DNA of 64,000 bases from Pochonia chlamydosporia 170. Taxonomy: Eukaryota > Ascomycota > Sordariomycetes > Hypocreales > Clavicipitaceae. Positions 1 through 13,245 of this stretch are shown piece after piece. Every line of letters starts with the position of its first letter. Positions within the stretch are counted from its first letter, which is position 1. The translations under genes and the position numbers were made by a program. The DNA lies in contig NC_035796.1 in assembly GCF_001653235.2 (NCBI RefSeq), forward strand, positions 2,232,001 through 2,296,000. The letters run 5' to 3'. Under the pieces are notes generated by a model. The model did no database searches, was not told where the DNA came from, and was given only the letters and a program-made list of their open reading frames with translations.

Positions 1-124
1 ACGTGCTCTGGTGACTGAGTGGTGGCGTTGTCAAACTTCTGACGCGTTCTGAAGCGTGTTTCCTTTCATCGGATCTGGTGACAACTTTTGCTCCGCGAAG
101 TAGAAATGCCGACATATATTCTCT

Positions 125-2355
125 ATGGCGACCGCTTGGTTTGACAAAGGTCGCCCAGCGCTCTTCGCGGCTTTATCAAACGTGTGCGAACAAATTGGAC
201 AGGATCTGTTGGCAGGTATAGCTCCAGGACCCTGTTCCTGCCCCTTGAGCTGGCTACAGACTAATCGCAAGCAGAGATACAGAATCACAATTCGGCAGAC
301 GGCCAGACCGCAAGTAGCGGAGAAATTCAAGATGGATCTACCGAAAAACCTGGCTTCGTTATCAAGTTAGAAGCCGAAAATGCTGAGCTGCGACGACAGC
401 TTGCTATTATCCGGTTTTCAAACCGCGCATCGCATGCAACGAGTCCTTCCGCTTCAAAATCGGACAGCCACGTTGAGCCAACATCACCTCGCCTTGCCCT
501 CAATGGATCAGTCAGCCATATCGCAGCGCCTCCGAAGCCTGCAGGCATAAATCGTACATGCCAAGGGGATTGCGCCAAGGTCTTAAGGAGATATCATGCT
601 CTGTCTGCTAATTTCAAAACGGCCAAAGATGCTTTGCACCGCAGAAAGGAGGAACGGAACAAATGGATTCGGCATGCGGAGTATCTGAGACGGAAGATCC
701 ACGCCGCCGAGGATCAGTATAATATACATATTCTCGATCATAAAGCTCAGCACATGGAACCGCCCACCGCAACGGCAATGGAGGCTGATGAAATACTTCT
801 CAACCCTTCTCTCAGTTTCATGTCCGACGAAGGGCCTGCGGAGACGGAACCTCAGCTTCCAGAATTGGCGGTAGAAGGCAACCAAACGAGCGCACACATG
901 GCGGAACCACACGCAAATTCCGAGACGACCCAGGGAGAGGCATCAGACGATGTCTCACTGCCACCTCCAGAACTCCCAACGTATCCAGGTGGCGAGGTGG
1001 CTGTGATTAAGCAAGAGCCATCCTCTGATGTCCCGGAAATTATTTCCGAGCGGGAGGTTCGGAAGCGCAAACGTACTCACGAAGAGTCTGCAGTAGTGAC
1101 GAAGCCTAAGATCAAAGCCGAACTGGTCGGCAGTTCTAGCCCCATAATGTCCATCCCGTCAATGCAGCCTACAAAATTCCACACACAAGAAAGTATCGAC
1201 TTGGGAGATATTGTTCAGAAAATCCAAACACCCAGAAAGCGGCAGCTCCTAGAGCAAGACGCGCCACAGTCAGAGGTGATTCAGAGGTCCAAATTTACCA
1301 GTCTTACACCAATACATGTCACAGCACAAGCGATGCCGCAGTCTGCGATTATTCCTCGTCAGTCTTCTGCTCTGATGCCTTTGAGCGTGAACGTCAGAAC
1401 TACTCGACCGAAATCACTTAAAACGCAGCAAAAAAGCCGTTGGCACCAGCTGAATGAGAGCATAGGAAGCCTAGCTGAAGATGGCACTGCTTATATGACT
1501 GGTGTGCCCCCGGGGGCAGTTACGACCCCACGCGTCGATTCTTCTAAGAGTAGATTAGACGCTCTGCTCAACGAACCGGTTGCTGCAATGGAGGACGAGG
1601 ACATCCTATCTAAGCTACCGAAACGGTCCGATCCGAGGACGCCTTCGTACCAGACCGACCTTGGCATTCCAGGGCGACGGCAGCTTCCGTTTGACAAAGA
1701 CGGACGTCGATCTAACAAATCGACGCCGGTACAGCCTTTGGCCACAAAACCCGTCCTGGAGCCAAAGTCGCGAATGGGCAATGTGACTTCGCCACGCCGC
1801 ATCACCACACGGTCAGAATTAGGACCCCTGCGACTTAGGCCACTCTCGGAGCTTCGCTTGGAGGACTTCAAGGTCAACCCCCAGGCCAACGAAGGCCACG
1901 ATTTTGCTTTCTCCGAGGTAGTGAGGGACAAAGGAGACAGGGCATGTTTGCCGGGCTGTGTGGACATGCACTGCTGTGGCAAAGAGTTTCGGGCACTAGC
2001 TATTTCACAACGGCCTAACCCACCCTTGACAGCTGCACAACGGCTGGAGGAGCAAAAGCTTTTGGAAGACTATCTAGGAGACTACTCATACCGCCTAGCT
2101 TCAATGGACAAAGACGAAAGACTAGAGGTCTGGATCGAAGCTAAGACGCAAGAATTAGCCAATAAATATGGCAAACATCGCCACAGATTCTCACGGATGC
2201 AGTCGCCTCCGGGATTTTGGGATGCAGACTTTCCCGACACACAAAAACTAGAGGCGGATAGAGAGGAGGCAGCGAAAAGAACTAGGCGAGCAGTAGCGGA
2301 GCGATATCGGGAAGCGAAACGACCAGGTGGCAGATGGATCTTCAAAGATGAATGA
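125..2355 (+). CDS. SAE2: Sae2/Ctp1/CtIP DNA-end resection activator
   Basis: Nuclear cofactor that stimulates the Mre11-Rad50 nuclease at double-strand breaks (family knowledge). I read two exons, 125-215 and 275-2355, over a 59-base intron (donor GTATAG, branch CTAAT, acceptor GCAG). The frame is continuous across the join and gives 723 residues; the start is the only ATG that feeds exon 2 in frame. The N-terminal 100 residues are helical, with a coiled-coil-like stretch (LEAENAELRRQLA), as expected for oligomerisation. The middle is low-complexity and rich in SP/TP sites, suited to CDK control. The diagnostic part is the C-terminal domain: a C-x3-C-x4-CC cluster near residue 589, then RHRFSRMQSPPGFWD from about residue 665, followed by basic residues. 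No break is seen. Confidence 0.93.
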
Positions 2356-3673
2356 TGAAAGATCCTTTCCCATCAGTTGGGGCGGCTACATGCCGCACAG
2401 CTTTTTGGATGAATCTTAGAAAATATGACATATTACTGCATGAGAGGAAAAGGTACATGTAACTAGCGGGCGTGTATAGATATTGCCCGTAACTATGAAA
2501 TGCATTGCGCCGTCCAGGACCTCGCCGGTCGAGTCTCCTTGCCTTGCCTAGGAAGAGGGAAAAGTTGTGTATAAATTTTTGGATATGTATGTAAGATGCA
2601 AGCAGCCGTAGCAGCTCACGGGGTAAGCGGTGTAAATGTCATCATCGCGCATCAATGGGAAAGGCCGAGGGTGTTTGCTGGAGTGGACTTGAATGCCCTC
2701 ACCCGTCCAGCTCGACCTTGAAGTCGGCTAAACTTGGGGACGGAAAGCAAACATTTGAACATTGAGCATGATTGATGGCACTGGCTGTGGCGTGGCCTGT
2801 GCGTCGGCCCATCGGAAGCTAATTTCTGTCTCAGAGACATGGGCATCGGGGTGACAGACAGCACTGAAAGTGACAACTGTGTCCAAGACATTGTGCTTAA
2901 GTAGGTACGGAATACTTTAGTGACTTAACTGAACATTCGCATATCTGCGGGCGAGTGCAGGTGACGAGTAGCAACGTCTGGTCTGGTGTTTTACCTGGTG
3001 AAGTTGAGCCGGTCTGGTGACGAGTCTGGTCCAGTCACTCTTGGACTTAAACAATTACTTCCAGTCAAGTAACGGCGGCTGTTTAGGACCAATGAGACAA
3101 ACGCAAAAATCCATGTAAGAAAGTACCCGGTACCGGCGTGATGTACATGGTGCCACCCAATGCTGTGACCACTCGCAAGTACCTTGAACCTCACCACAAT
3201 ATGCAGTGGCACGGTCACTAACTGCACCTGTAGACCCTAAATTTTTATTTCTCGCCCGTTTAACCTCCGGCCAACTCCACGAACCTTCCTCAGGACCAGG
3301 ACTGCATCGTCTCATCCGCCCTTGGCACCACCGTTGTAAGGCTGCACTCTCCACTCTTCTTGGTCGGGCTTCTAATTCTTATATGTTGCGTTAGTTGTCC
3401 TATCTTTTTGCTTTTCTTTCTTGCAAGTTCCGCCGTTTCCCTCGGCCCCCTTTTGCGCCAACTCTGACCCCAGGTCCTGCCTGGATCGCTGGTCAACTTT
3501 TTCGCGTGACGCGTTCGTATCCAACGACCACACTGCCTTGAGCCTATCTCTCAGGCTGGTGCGCCTGATAACAATAGCCAAGCATACCGCGACGGCCGAT
3601 CATCTCAACAGTCGATGCGGGAGTCGCAACTCAGGGCGACACCCGGCATCACACTCCATCCCAAGCCGGCAGG
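2356..3673. other. Intergenic region with UBP3 leader
   Basis: No gene is supported here. The first part is the SAE2 3' flank. Bases 3400-3430 form a pyrimidine-rich tract typical of fungal core promoters, and the stretch to 3673 is the likely UBP3 5' untranslated leader. Short open frames on both strands show no recognisable product. Confidence 0.6.
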
Positions 3674-6519
3674 ATGAGTAACCGCCATCTGCCGGCTGGG
3701 CAGAATATCCAAGGGGGACAGGGCGGCATATCAGGCGTCGATATGGGCAATGGTCCCGGCTCTGGAGGCCCTCGAAGGAGGCAGCATCAGTATATGGCGC
3801 CGTATCAGCAACATATGGCCCCAATGTATCCAAACTACATGCCATATGCTGCGCCGCAGCAGTATTATGGCATGCCTCCGCAGTATCCCAATGGGGCCAT
3901 GCCAGCGCCAGCATATATGCCCTACCAGCCGTATGGAAGATCACCACCAACTATGCCTCAGTACGTTCCCATGGTAGGCGTCAGCGTCCCTCCAAACTAT
4001 TCTCGCCCAGCTCCGCAGTCACCAAACCTCGCAACACCGTATCAACCACCTCCGGCACCTGCTCCTATTCCACCGCAAACCCCTTCATCAACACACTCGT
4101 CGCAGAAGATCGCTCCACCGACACCTCCCACTCCGCAGATAGTAGAGAGTGCTCCTGCTCCCCGGCCGCCGGAACCGCAGCTAAAGCAGCCAGCACCGGA
4201 AGTCCAGCCTGTTTTGGTAACCGAACGGCCCTCTTTCCGACCACCGGTAAGTTTATACTCAATGATCCTAGCCGGATTTCTGTAGTTAATTTAACTCTAA
4301 ACAAGCTCCCTTGGCTGTCGCGGCCTGATGTTTCATTCCCTAAACGTTCGCCCCGGTCCAGGATAAGAAGGAAACTTCTTCCTTCCAATGGCCAAACAGT
4401 CTCTCTCCCCGCCGAGCAACATGGGACCATTCTCGACTTGACTCCCGCCGCTGTATCAAATCGAGACATTTCCTCGAAGGCAGAATCGCCGTCGAACGCC
4501 CCTACCAAACCTTCTTCGGAACTTGCGCAAGAACACAGCATTGCCGAAAGCCAGCCAGGGAAGACAGCCGGTGTGCTGCTCTCACCCACAGTTCAAACTG
4601 TTGTTCCTAGCCTGCCCAAGCCTCCAGCCCAGGAATCCGGTGCTGAAATGGCCAACGCAGGCGTGACAGGCGCCGTTACAAATGTGGAAGATGCTGCCCA
4701 AGACACCGGGCTCATAAACTCTGAGCTAGACAATGCCACCGCTGCAGAACAGGCCGCGCCTGTTGCCCCAGTCAAAGCCGCACCCACTAGCTGGGCGAAT
4801 CTTTTTGCCAAACCCGCCAGTCAGAGTGTGAAGATTTTGAACGGAGCTAATGGCACGACGTCTGTGAATGGTGACGCGACAGAGGCTACTACCGCCGGTG
4901 TTGTTTCGGGATCAAACTTCTCGCAGGAAAACCGCAGTCTTCTGGCTGATGCTATCCAGACTTTCAAAGTCAACAACAGTAACAAAGCCACGCTGGTTGA
5001 GCCTCGTGGCCTTGTCAACACTGGTAACATGTGCTATATGAATTCAGTATGTCTTGCGCCTCCAAAGCCATACCTCTTGCCGTATGCTAACCCCCAATCC
5101 TAGGTGTTACAAGTCCTCATGTTTTGCGCTCCTTTTTACGACTTTTTGGATCAAGTGAGCAAGCGAGCAGCTCACAGCTTCAAGAGTGAAACACCTCTTG
5201 TGGATGCGATGTAAGATAATGTCAGCTTCTGTGCTTTACTTCCACTAATAGTGATAAGGGTCATGTTTTTGCAAGAATTCAAAGTCCTGGCATCTGCTTC
5301 GTCTTCCGAGCAGCTTCACAAGTCACTGAAGACACAGATTTTCGAACGTTATGGCGACCCATTTACTCCTGAATTCGTATACGAAGCTATAAGGCAGCTT
5401 CCGCGGTTCGCGAGTATGAGGGTATGTATAGTCCTAAACTTTTGAATATCCAGAGTTGCATGTACTGACCGATATCAGCGCGGACACCAGCAAGATGCGG
5501 AGGAGTTCCTCGGTTTCCTTTTGCAGTCTTTGGATGACGAGTGCATGCTTGTTATGAACAAATCCCTTGCCAACGAGGCCGAACAGCTTCTGGATGATGG
5601 GTCTGTAGATTTGGAATCCACGAATCCCGCAGGAGATTGGCTCGAAGTTGGCCGCAAGCAAAAGGCCGCAGTCAGCCGATCAGCGGGATCAAACTCTTCG
5701 ACACCAATCACGAAGATCTTTGGCGGACTCCTCAGATCCGAATTTAGAGTTCCTGGGCTCAAAGATTCTATCACCACAGAGCCATACCAGCCCCTGCAGC
5801 TTGACATCGGCTCGCCGGATGTGCGAAATGTTGTAGATGCACTCAGGGGACTCACAAGACCTGAGCGCATGCAAGGGGACTTCAACTCCCCTCGAGGCAA
5901 GGATGTTATGGCCACAAAGCAAGTGTTTATTGAGTCTTTGCCACCAGTTCTCATCCTGCACCTCAAACGCTTCCAGTTCGATGCCACAGCCAACGGCACT
6001 ATCAAGATTTGGAAGAATATCGGATACCCGTTGGAGCTTGAAATTCCCCGCGAGGTTCTCTCCCGGCAGCGTCGCCAGAACATTGGCGACGGCCCCATGC
6101 CGCGGTACAAGCTGATCAGTGTGGTGTACCATCATGGAAAGAACGCCAGCGGCGGCCACTACACTGTTGATGTTCGTCGACAAGATGGCCACGAGTGGCT
6201 TCGCCTGGACGACACCGTGCTCCGACGAATTCGCAAGGAGGAAGTTGCCCAAAATGGAGCTGAAGAAGAAGTCAAGGACCCCCGCAAGGAGCAGTCTGTA
6301 GTGTCTAATCCGTCAGCCAACCGCTTTGGTGCGATGAATGACGAAGACACCGGAGACGAGGATGGCTGGAAGCAGGTCACAACTTCCACCAGTGGAGGAG
6401 GTAAGAGATGGAGCAGCGTGGTCAACGGTAGCACCACCCCGGCCACGAAGGACAAGCAGGCCAAGGACAATGTCAAGGACAACAAGGTAGCGTACTTGCT
6501 GTTCTATCAACGCATGTAA
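3674..6519 (+). CDS. UBP3: Ubiquitin-specific protease, Ubp3/USP10 type
   Basis: Cysteine protease that removes ubiquitin from proteins. Ubp3/USP10 members act in the cytosol with a Bre5/G3BP-type cofactor in vesicle transport, ribophagy and stress (family knowledge). Five exons: 3674-4246, 4306-5046, 5104-5210, 5259-5421 and 5479-6519, separated by introns of 59, 57, 48 and 57 bases, giving 874 residues. Residues 1-190 are rich in P, Q, Y and M and look disordered. The USP domain carries the Cys box GLVNTGNMCYMNS (catalytic Cys434), the RGHQQDAEEFLGFLL block, LPPVLILHLKRF and the His box YHHGKNASGGHYTVDV (His755). The joined text around each splice matches the family (for example LVDAM-VMFLQEFKVL). 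The domain is complete and ends LLFYQRM. The Ubp3 assignment over other USPs rests on these blocks and the long N-terminal tail. Confidence 0.9.
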
Positions 6520-7246
6520 GATTGAGGGTTAGACCTGCATATGAACAAAACGGGCTTGCAACTGTTGTCACAACTGGCACTATATGTAACAAATATCGCA
6601 TTGTTAAACGGAGGTACCGGTGGCGGAGAATGTACAAAGGAATCCATTAGCATAGTCCTGAACTAGCCATGGCTAGGACGGCAGTAGCAGACAAAGGAGG
6701 AAGGAGATGATGGTGACGACACTTGAGGCTCATGATTCTGGCGTCTTGTGCTTTGGGGGCGGTCTGAGTGGCGGGAGATGTAAAATAGCATCATGGCGCT
6801 GGATGGCAAAGTAGCGAGATAATGATAATTGGTGGTCAGAATGCCTCCGCTGTCTCAAAGTTCCTATATGAAGCTATCTTGGCTTGATGATGTCTCCTAG
6901 TGAACTGACCAGATACATGCATATTACTCGCTCCAGCTCAATGAATACAGATCCGCATCACCAAATTTTATCAAGACTAGTAGAAAGAAATGAAACGCCA
7001 ACATTTAATCTTGTTCGCAAATCAAAGTATTCTCACAAGATCAATCAGCATAGTAGCACACCGTCCATACACCACTTCCAGAGGCCCACACAATGCTATA
7101 AACGAAAAGAGTTTATTCTCCGACGAGACATCTATACATAGTAAGCGTACACGAGACTGTCAAGTCCATCAATCCCCGATTGATCTTTCAAAAACCTCCC
7201 CCTTCACATCTTGCCAATTTTTCCCCCCGATTCCATCCCTACATCC
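6520..7246. other. Intergenic region between convergent UBP3 and QCR7
   Basis: 3' flanks of two convergent genes. AT-rich in places (6940-7140), with no coding signal I would support. Confidence 0.6.
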
Positions 7247-7848
7247 TTAGTGTCGCTTCGTGACGGTCATGGAATCAAGGGCATCCTTCTCGGCAAGCTC
7301 GGCCTCAACCTGGTTGATAATGTCGCGCAAGTAGGGAGTATCCTGTCATTTTTGTTAGCCTCACACCGGTCCCTGCCACGGCTGCAATCACGAACCTCCT
7401 CGGGCTTGGTCCACTGGTCCTTGGGCAGCAGCTTGTGCTGGTAACTGCACTGGACGGAGCGGCGGATACGGTAGATGCGGTCGTACGACTCCTTGGGCGA
7501 CAGGCGCTTGAGGGCAATCTGGGTGGATTCGCGCTCTTCCTCGGCGAGATCATCGTATCTATTTGGTGGTTAGCTCCCTCAGCAATTGATTTAACGGCCC
7601 CATTCCAAGCCATTGATGCTTGAAATCATCTTTCCCTAGCTCTTCCATTTCTCGTGAATGCATTTTTGAGCCGATATATTGAATTTCGGTTCGATGGGAT
7701 GACTCGGGTATATTAGGGAGTAGGTTTCGTACCTCAGGCCGAGCTTCTTGTATCCGGCGGCATTGGCGTACCAGTTCGCGGCGGGCATGAGCATGTTGGC
7801 CAGCCAGGGGCGGCGGAGGACAAAGGGAGCGAGAGAGTAGCCGCTCAT
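7247..7848 (-). CDS. QCR7: Cytochrome bc1 complex subunit 7 (14 kDa)
   Basis: Matrix-side subunit of respiratory complex III, needed for assembly around cytochrome b (family knowledge). Three exons on the minus strand: 7848-7733, 7558-7396 and 7342-7247, with introns of 174 and 53 bases (donors GTACGA and GTTCGT, branch GCTAAC). The spliced product is 124 residues, the usual family length. It starts [15 protein letters not shown], continues through [21 protein letters not shown] and ends DSMTVTKRH. Upstream lie two CACGTG boxes and an inverted CCAAT box (7990-8025). QCR8 of the same complex is also in this window but 39 kb away. Confidence 0.95.
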
Positions 7849-10299
7849 GATGGGCGAGTTGGCGAGTGACTTCGAGGGGAGAGGTCGGATTGAAGGAGCT
7901 GGTTGAAGTGAGCGAGTTCTGGGCTACTTTTCTTTTTGCCGGGATGCGCGAAATGCGGCGACGATGATTGGGGGAGGTTTTCCGGGCGTCACGTGGTGTG
8001 GTGGAAACTGTGGGCACGTGATTGGATACGGTGGGCAACGTTTATTACGGGAGCTAGAGGTCGTTTGCTGGTTTCGTCTTGACGTTGACGTCTGGTCTGA
8101 CGAGGGCTGCATTGAAGCTCTGCACAATTGGATCTATCTGGTGGCCCTGAGAAAGTGCAGTGTCGCGAACTTCAGCTGTTTTTCTGCTATGTCGAGCATA
8201 TACAAGTCTACGTCGATGAATTATTAGCAGCAAACTGAGGAGCTCTGCGCTGGAATATCGCAATCAGGCATATTGAAAGCGAGTGGTTTCCAAGACAATC
8301 ACAGTTGGACATGATGCAGCGGTCAGGGTGATGCTTTCTGCCTTGACGACCATATTCAGGCTCTGTGTCTAGCCGAGGCATGCTCTATTCCTGGCTTCGC
8401 ATCTCTGACATCACAGGTACTTCGTGCATAGGCGTTGCACAGAGACGTAGGCAATTCCTGATTCTGCACTCTCGGCAGCTGAACAGGACAACTTCTGAGT
8501 TTCTCCGAGAACATGGGGCTGTCTTTGGTCCCATGTGCCTGTGTTTCCGTCAGATCCGCCTCATCCTGGGCCCTGGATCGGGCATACACGGGGCAGCTCC
8601 GAACTTGTCGCCAGGGCTCAAACGGGTGCCACAGGCACATCACTCCACCTGGCGTTTGCGAATGTTTGAAAGGGTGCGGGAACATACCAAGGTATGTATG
8701 GCGATTTGCATCCGCGGGTGCCGAAGCCAGGTAGAGAATGATTCGGGTTTTCAATGTTAGGAACCGTGATTTTGCTCGAGTTGTGCATACGAATGGTCTT
8801 GTCGTGGCGATACAGTAACGGAAGAGCGACCCAGGCTAGCACGCGACTCTGCAGCATGTTGATGCAGGTGCAGATTATTTTGATGTCCATGTCTGCATGT
8901 AGTGACTTCAAGCTTCCAGACCTGGGATGGGGCGCACTGCATTGGAGAGGGCGATGGCTGGGCGGAAGGAAGCTTGAGCCCTGATGTCAGCTGTGTCTTG
9001 GGTGACAGGCTGAAAGCAGGCGCCAACCAGACTCAAGTGCTTGAAGTGGATGATGAGACGTTGACCTCAGAAGGTTGAGAGAGGGGACATGCTCCGAATT
9101 TCGGTCCCTGTCGATATTGGGCTCCAGCTACATATGTACCAGTGATAAGAGCACTTGAGGGCACATGACAGAGTACGGAGCAGTGTGGTCTCTCAAAACA
9201 TGTTTGATTGCAAGTTGATGCCAATTGGTTTCTCACGGAGTCAGGGAATGCGCGGTTCATGTTGGAGTCAAAGACATGTCGACATGGCACAGAACCGTCC
9301 ATTAGCGGCCGGTGGCCCCCAGGCCCATTTGTATTTGACACGGCGAAGAACCACCAAGGCACATGCATTGAACGCAACGAAAAACCAATGCTCGGTAGCT
9401 GAACAAGACAAGGCCAGACTTGACTTCATGTCTGGTTCAATGTTGACTTGCACCCGGCTTAAGCTGGTCTCGTCATTCGTCATGGCTGCCGACTCCACTA
9501 GAGCCGCTCCACTAAACCCACTACACTCCCATTGACATCAATTGTTCAAGGTTCCCGGTGCCCATTTTTGTATGCAGCAAGTCCCTCGTCCCTCGTCCCA
9601 GCGCAGTCCATGTCCACAATTTCTTCACCCGGCCCTGACCTCACCTCAACAATCCACCACGCTCCAAATCTCCTCCTCTACATTCTACGCTTCACCCCAT
9701 ACCGACAAAACCCGCCCTCCTCCGTCGACATTCTTCGCTTACCGTCCGTCCATTCGCCTCTTTTTCCACGCTCGTAGCTACCGTTGCTGTGCGCACGCTA
9801 CTCGGATTCTCCTCGCATTGTAAAAGTCAATGGCCCCGGCTGTTCGCTAGGTGGGAAACGGCACGGGTCTCTGCAAGTGGGAGCGTATCGCTGTGTTCCC
9901 CGCAGTAGCCGCCAGTCCCAGGCTTTTTCTCCCGGCATCGGCTCGAATGCTCAAGCACGAATTCCTCAACCATAGAGCAGCCAAAATTCCGTGCTGCTTC
10001 AATTTTATAAAATTTCAAAACCGACGTCCCGCGACGCCGTCAACTTGGCCTGGTCGGCCCGTGATTTCTGAACAACTCGAATCTTTCTTGGACGCAGACC
10101 ACACGCTGCTCTGGCCGCTCGGGGAGGGGGACTTGAAGCCGTGAGAGAACGATAATCCAGGCTTTGCCCCCGATATCCGCCCCCGAGTCGGGTCATTTTC
10201 TCTCACAAATCTTCATCCGGTCGTGTGCTCTGAGCCCGACCGCAAAAACGCCGCCGACGAACTGCGACCCGATTTCATACAGAGGCATCGAGCAGGGGC
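7849..10299. other. Long divergent intergenic region, QCR7 / NAD+ carrier
   Basis: About 2.4 kb between divergent genes. Apart from the QCR7 promoter boxes I see only overlapping short open frames with no family resemblance. Bases 9540-9780 are pyrimidine-rich, like the leader or core promoter of the downstream carrier gene. A noncoding transcript is possible but nothing in the sequence shows one. Confidence 0.5.
7990..8025. promoter_or_regulatory. Two CACGTG boxes and a CCAAT box upstream of QCR7
   Basis: CACGTG occurs at 7990-7995 and 8015-8020. The second is directly followed by ATTGG at 8021-8025, so the minus strand reads CCAATCACGTG. The sites lie 142-177 bases before the QCR7 start. 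bHLH factors of the Cbf1 type bind CACGTG and the HAP/CBC complex binds CCAAT; both are known regulators of fungal respiratory genes. Binding here is inferred. Confidence 0.5.
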
Positions 10300-11617
10300 A
10301 TGTCTCACGACCAATCCGTCGAGCCAGGCAGGGTTTCCTCGTCACCAGAGCATGCAACAGCATCATATCGACCCTCGGCCGATTTTCCAATGCACCACGT
10401 CGGGGCCTTGACCCCGTTTCAGAAATGGGCCGCCTCTGCTTCCGACTCGCAGTTCAACGCCGTGGCGGGTGCGATAGGCGGATTCACGTCCGGGGTAGTC
10501 ACTTGTCCCCTTGACGTCATCAAGACAAAGCTTCAAGCCCAGGGCGTGTATAGGGTGCTGCAGGATGGACGACATGTGGGACAACCGAGAATGTACAATG
10601 GCCTGGTTGGCACAGCCAGTGTTATTTGGAGAGAGGAAGGTGTGAGGGGCATGTATCGTGGTTTGGGTCCTATTGTTATGGGATACTTGCCCACATGGGC
10701 TGTCTGGTTTACCGTTTACAACAAGAGTAAGGTCTGGATGGGCCAATATTACGGTATGTTTATCCTCACAAAGTCAACTTGGCCAAGATCTGTAGCTGCT
10801 GCCTCGGAAATAATGACTGTACTTACACTGACTGACCTCTGCTGCAGAAAACACACATCTGATCAACTTTTGGTCTTCCATCATTGCTGGTGCCAGTAGC
10901 ACCATTGTCACAAATCCGATTTGGGTCATCAAAACCCGGCTCATGTCACAGAGCCATTCTCCAGCCAGAGACCATGCGCATTACATGTATCCGAAGCCTG
11001 CAAGTACCCCAACTTCCAGACCAGCACTGAATCACCCATGGCACTACCGGTCTACTCTTGATGCCGCCAGGAAGATGTACACGTCTGAAGGACTGGCATC
11101 GTTCTATTCTGGACTTACCCCTGCACTCCTCGGATTGACTCACGTCGCTGTTCAATTCCCCACATACGAGTATCTCAAGACGCAGTTTACCGGACAAGGG
11201 ATGGGAGAGGGTGCAGGAGAAGCACACTGGTTCGGCATCCTATCGGCATCGGTGTTGTCCAAGATTTTGGCTAGCAGTGCCACATATCCTCACGAGGTTA
11301 TCCGAACACGCCTTCAGACGCAACGACGACCAGTAGCCGGTGAACAATTTCTACAGGGGCTTGGTATTGCTTCCCCGAGTCCAGGCAAAGGCGCCACAGT
11401 CGATAGCCGCAAGTACCGAGGCATTGTGATGACTTTCAGAACCATTCTGCGAGAGGAAGGCTGGAGGGCATTCTATGCAGGGTTGGGCACCAACATGATG
11501 CGAGCCGTTCCCGCGGCTACCGTCACAATGTTGACGTACGAGTACGTCATGAGATTTCTGCATCGAGCAAAAGAGGAGGGCACGTCCAAAATGCAGGGAC
11601 ATCAAGATCCATCATGA
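10300..11617 (+). CDS. YIA6: Mitochondrial carrier, NAD+ transporter type (Ndt1/Yia6)
   Basis: Inner-membrane solute carrier predicted to bring NAD+ into the mitochondrial matrix. Two exons, 10300-10753 and 10848-11617, with a 94-base intron (donor GTATGT, acceptor TGCAG); the product is 407 residues. It has three mitochondrial-carrier repeats with their signatures: CPLDVIKTKLQAQ near residue 70, NPIWVIKTRLMSQ near 174 and YPHEVIRTRLQTQ near 298. Tryptophan in the second signature (PIW) is typical of the NAD/folate/pyrimidine branch. About 60 residues precede the first helix, with an insertion after repeat 1 and another at about 190-215. The exact substrate cannot be proved from sequence; folate or pyrimidine nucleotides are the nearest alternatives. 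Confidence 0.85.
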
Positions 11618-13245
11618 GGGACACTGCGAGACACGGCGACTTTTCGGGATTTTTCAGGGATTTTTCAGGGCAGCCTAAACTCCTTCTGCAACGTCGAACA
11701 CGAATCTCATCTTTTTCCTAAACTCATACATACTATATACACATATTTATCAGAGGACGCGGCCGCTTGAGATGAGCAAAGCCGGAGATACCCCATATGG
11801 CTACGGTTGTAGGTATAGACGATTCCGCTTCAGGAAACGGAGCTTTCTTTTTTTTTTTTTCAAGTCAGAATACGCCTTCCCCGAGCTCGTCTTTTTCTTC
11901 TTTGTTCCAGACACTGTGCAATGACTGCAATGAAGGGTGTCGATATATGTTCACATGGAGCACTATGGAGGCTAGGGAGAAACAACGAACCAAAACGAGG
12001 AGGGCAGAGTCGGTAGGGCAAGGTGTAGCATTACCTGTACGTACATAGCATGGGAGTTTTTGGTTCTTTTTTTTTTTTTTTTTAAATATAGCCATTATTT
12101 TGATTACTTAATTCTCGGGTGGTGAAGGATGTTGTGCTTTTGTGGACAAGTTGTGTGCTATCTCCGACCTGATTCTCTCTTGGCGGCTCTAATGGATGAT
12201 CTCGTGTATCTATGTCAGTCAGCTGAGTGAAAGGGTTACGAGCCGTGGGAGGGGATTTTGGTGCGCACACAAACAGTAAGCTTGCCATGGCGAATGCTGC
12301 GGCTGGAGCAACGAATTTCTATGCAGTGTGAGGGCATGCGCCGGATTATTGCGTAAGACTAATTGGAACATGCTCGGCTTACTCGAGGGTCCATGCTTTG
12401 GAGAGACGGGGTGTAGGAGCAAGACAATAGTCAGGTTTTGCTTCAGAGAAGGCTATGGAACGTTTGGCAGGTTTCAATTGACGAGATGGACGGAGTACAC
12501 GGCGTTAACGAGTATCTGCGCTGTTGATGCCCGTGTGTGATGAGAAGTGAGTGATGAGACGGCTGACGCAGTGTAATTGTGCGTGGCGTGGTGTGGTTGT
12601 GCAAACGACAGCCTTGACATGGCAGATCAGATCAGACCAGACATGGATGGACCAGACTCCAGCTCCAGCTCCAGCTCCAACTCCAACTTGGCATTTGCCT
12701 TGTGTCCATCCAGCAGGTGGCCCAAGCTCCCTTTTTCTTCCCTGCAGCCTTTTTGGCTCAAGCACATCATTTCACTTCCATCACCCGGACAAGGCTTCCC
12801 GGAAGCCGGAGAGGAGACAGAGAGAGAGCCATGGATTCGAACGCGCACCAACCAGAGTGATTGGGCGCAGGGGGCGAGCGGTCCAGAACACTTTTGAACA
12901 TTCAAAGTCACCAGGTTCTGATCTGGTCCATCCGGTTTGAGCTGAGTCCCTCTGGTTCCCCCAGGTTGGTGAGCTGGTCAACTTGTCGCGCCAGCCCAGC
13001 ACAGGCACAGCAAGCCCCAGCCGTTTGTTGGTCGGCCATCGCACAACGCAGCATTCAATGTTGCCCTTTGCGACAGCTCCTCTTCGTCGCGCAGAATAAA
13101 TACCAACCCAGCGCAAGCTCGATTCTCTGTTCTCCCCCAGCCGCCAATCTCTTTCTTCCATCACACCTTTTTTTTGGCGCTCATACCCTTTTCGCAGCTT
13201 CCTCCCCTTGCACCAGTTCCTTAGCGTTCGACAACATAGCCCATC
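11618..13245. other. Intergenic region with T-tracts and a CCAGCT repeat
   Basis: No gene is supported. It contains T-runs at 11848-11860 and 12067-12083, an imperfect hexanucleotide CCAGCT array at about 12657-12685, a TATA-like AATAAATA near 13096 and a pyrimidine-rich tract at 13115-13190 just before the peroxiredoxin start. Confidence 0.6.
12657..12687. repeat. Short CCAGCT-type microsatellite
   Basis: About four copies of a CCAGCT unit followed by diverged CCAACT copies. A simple repeat in an intergenic region. Confidence 0.6.
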
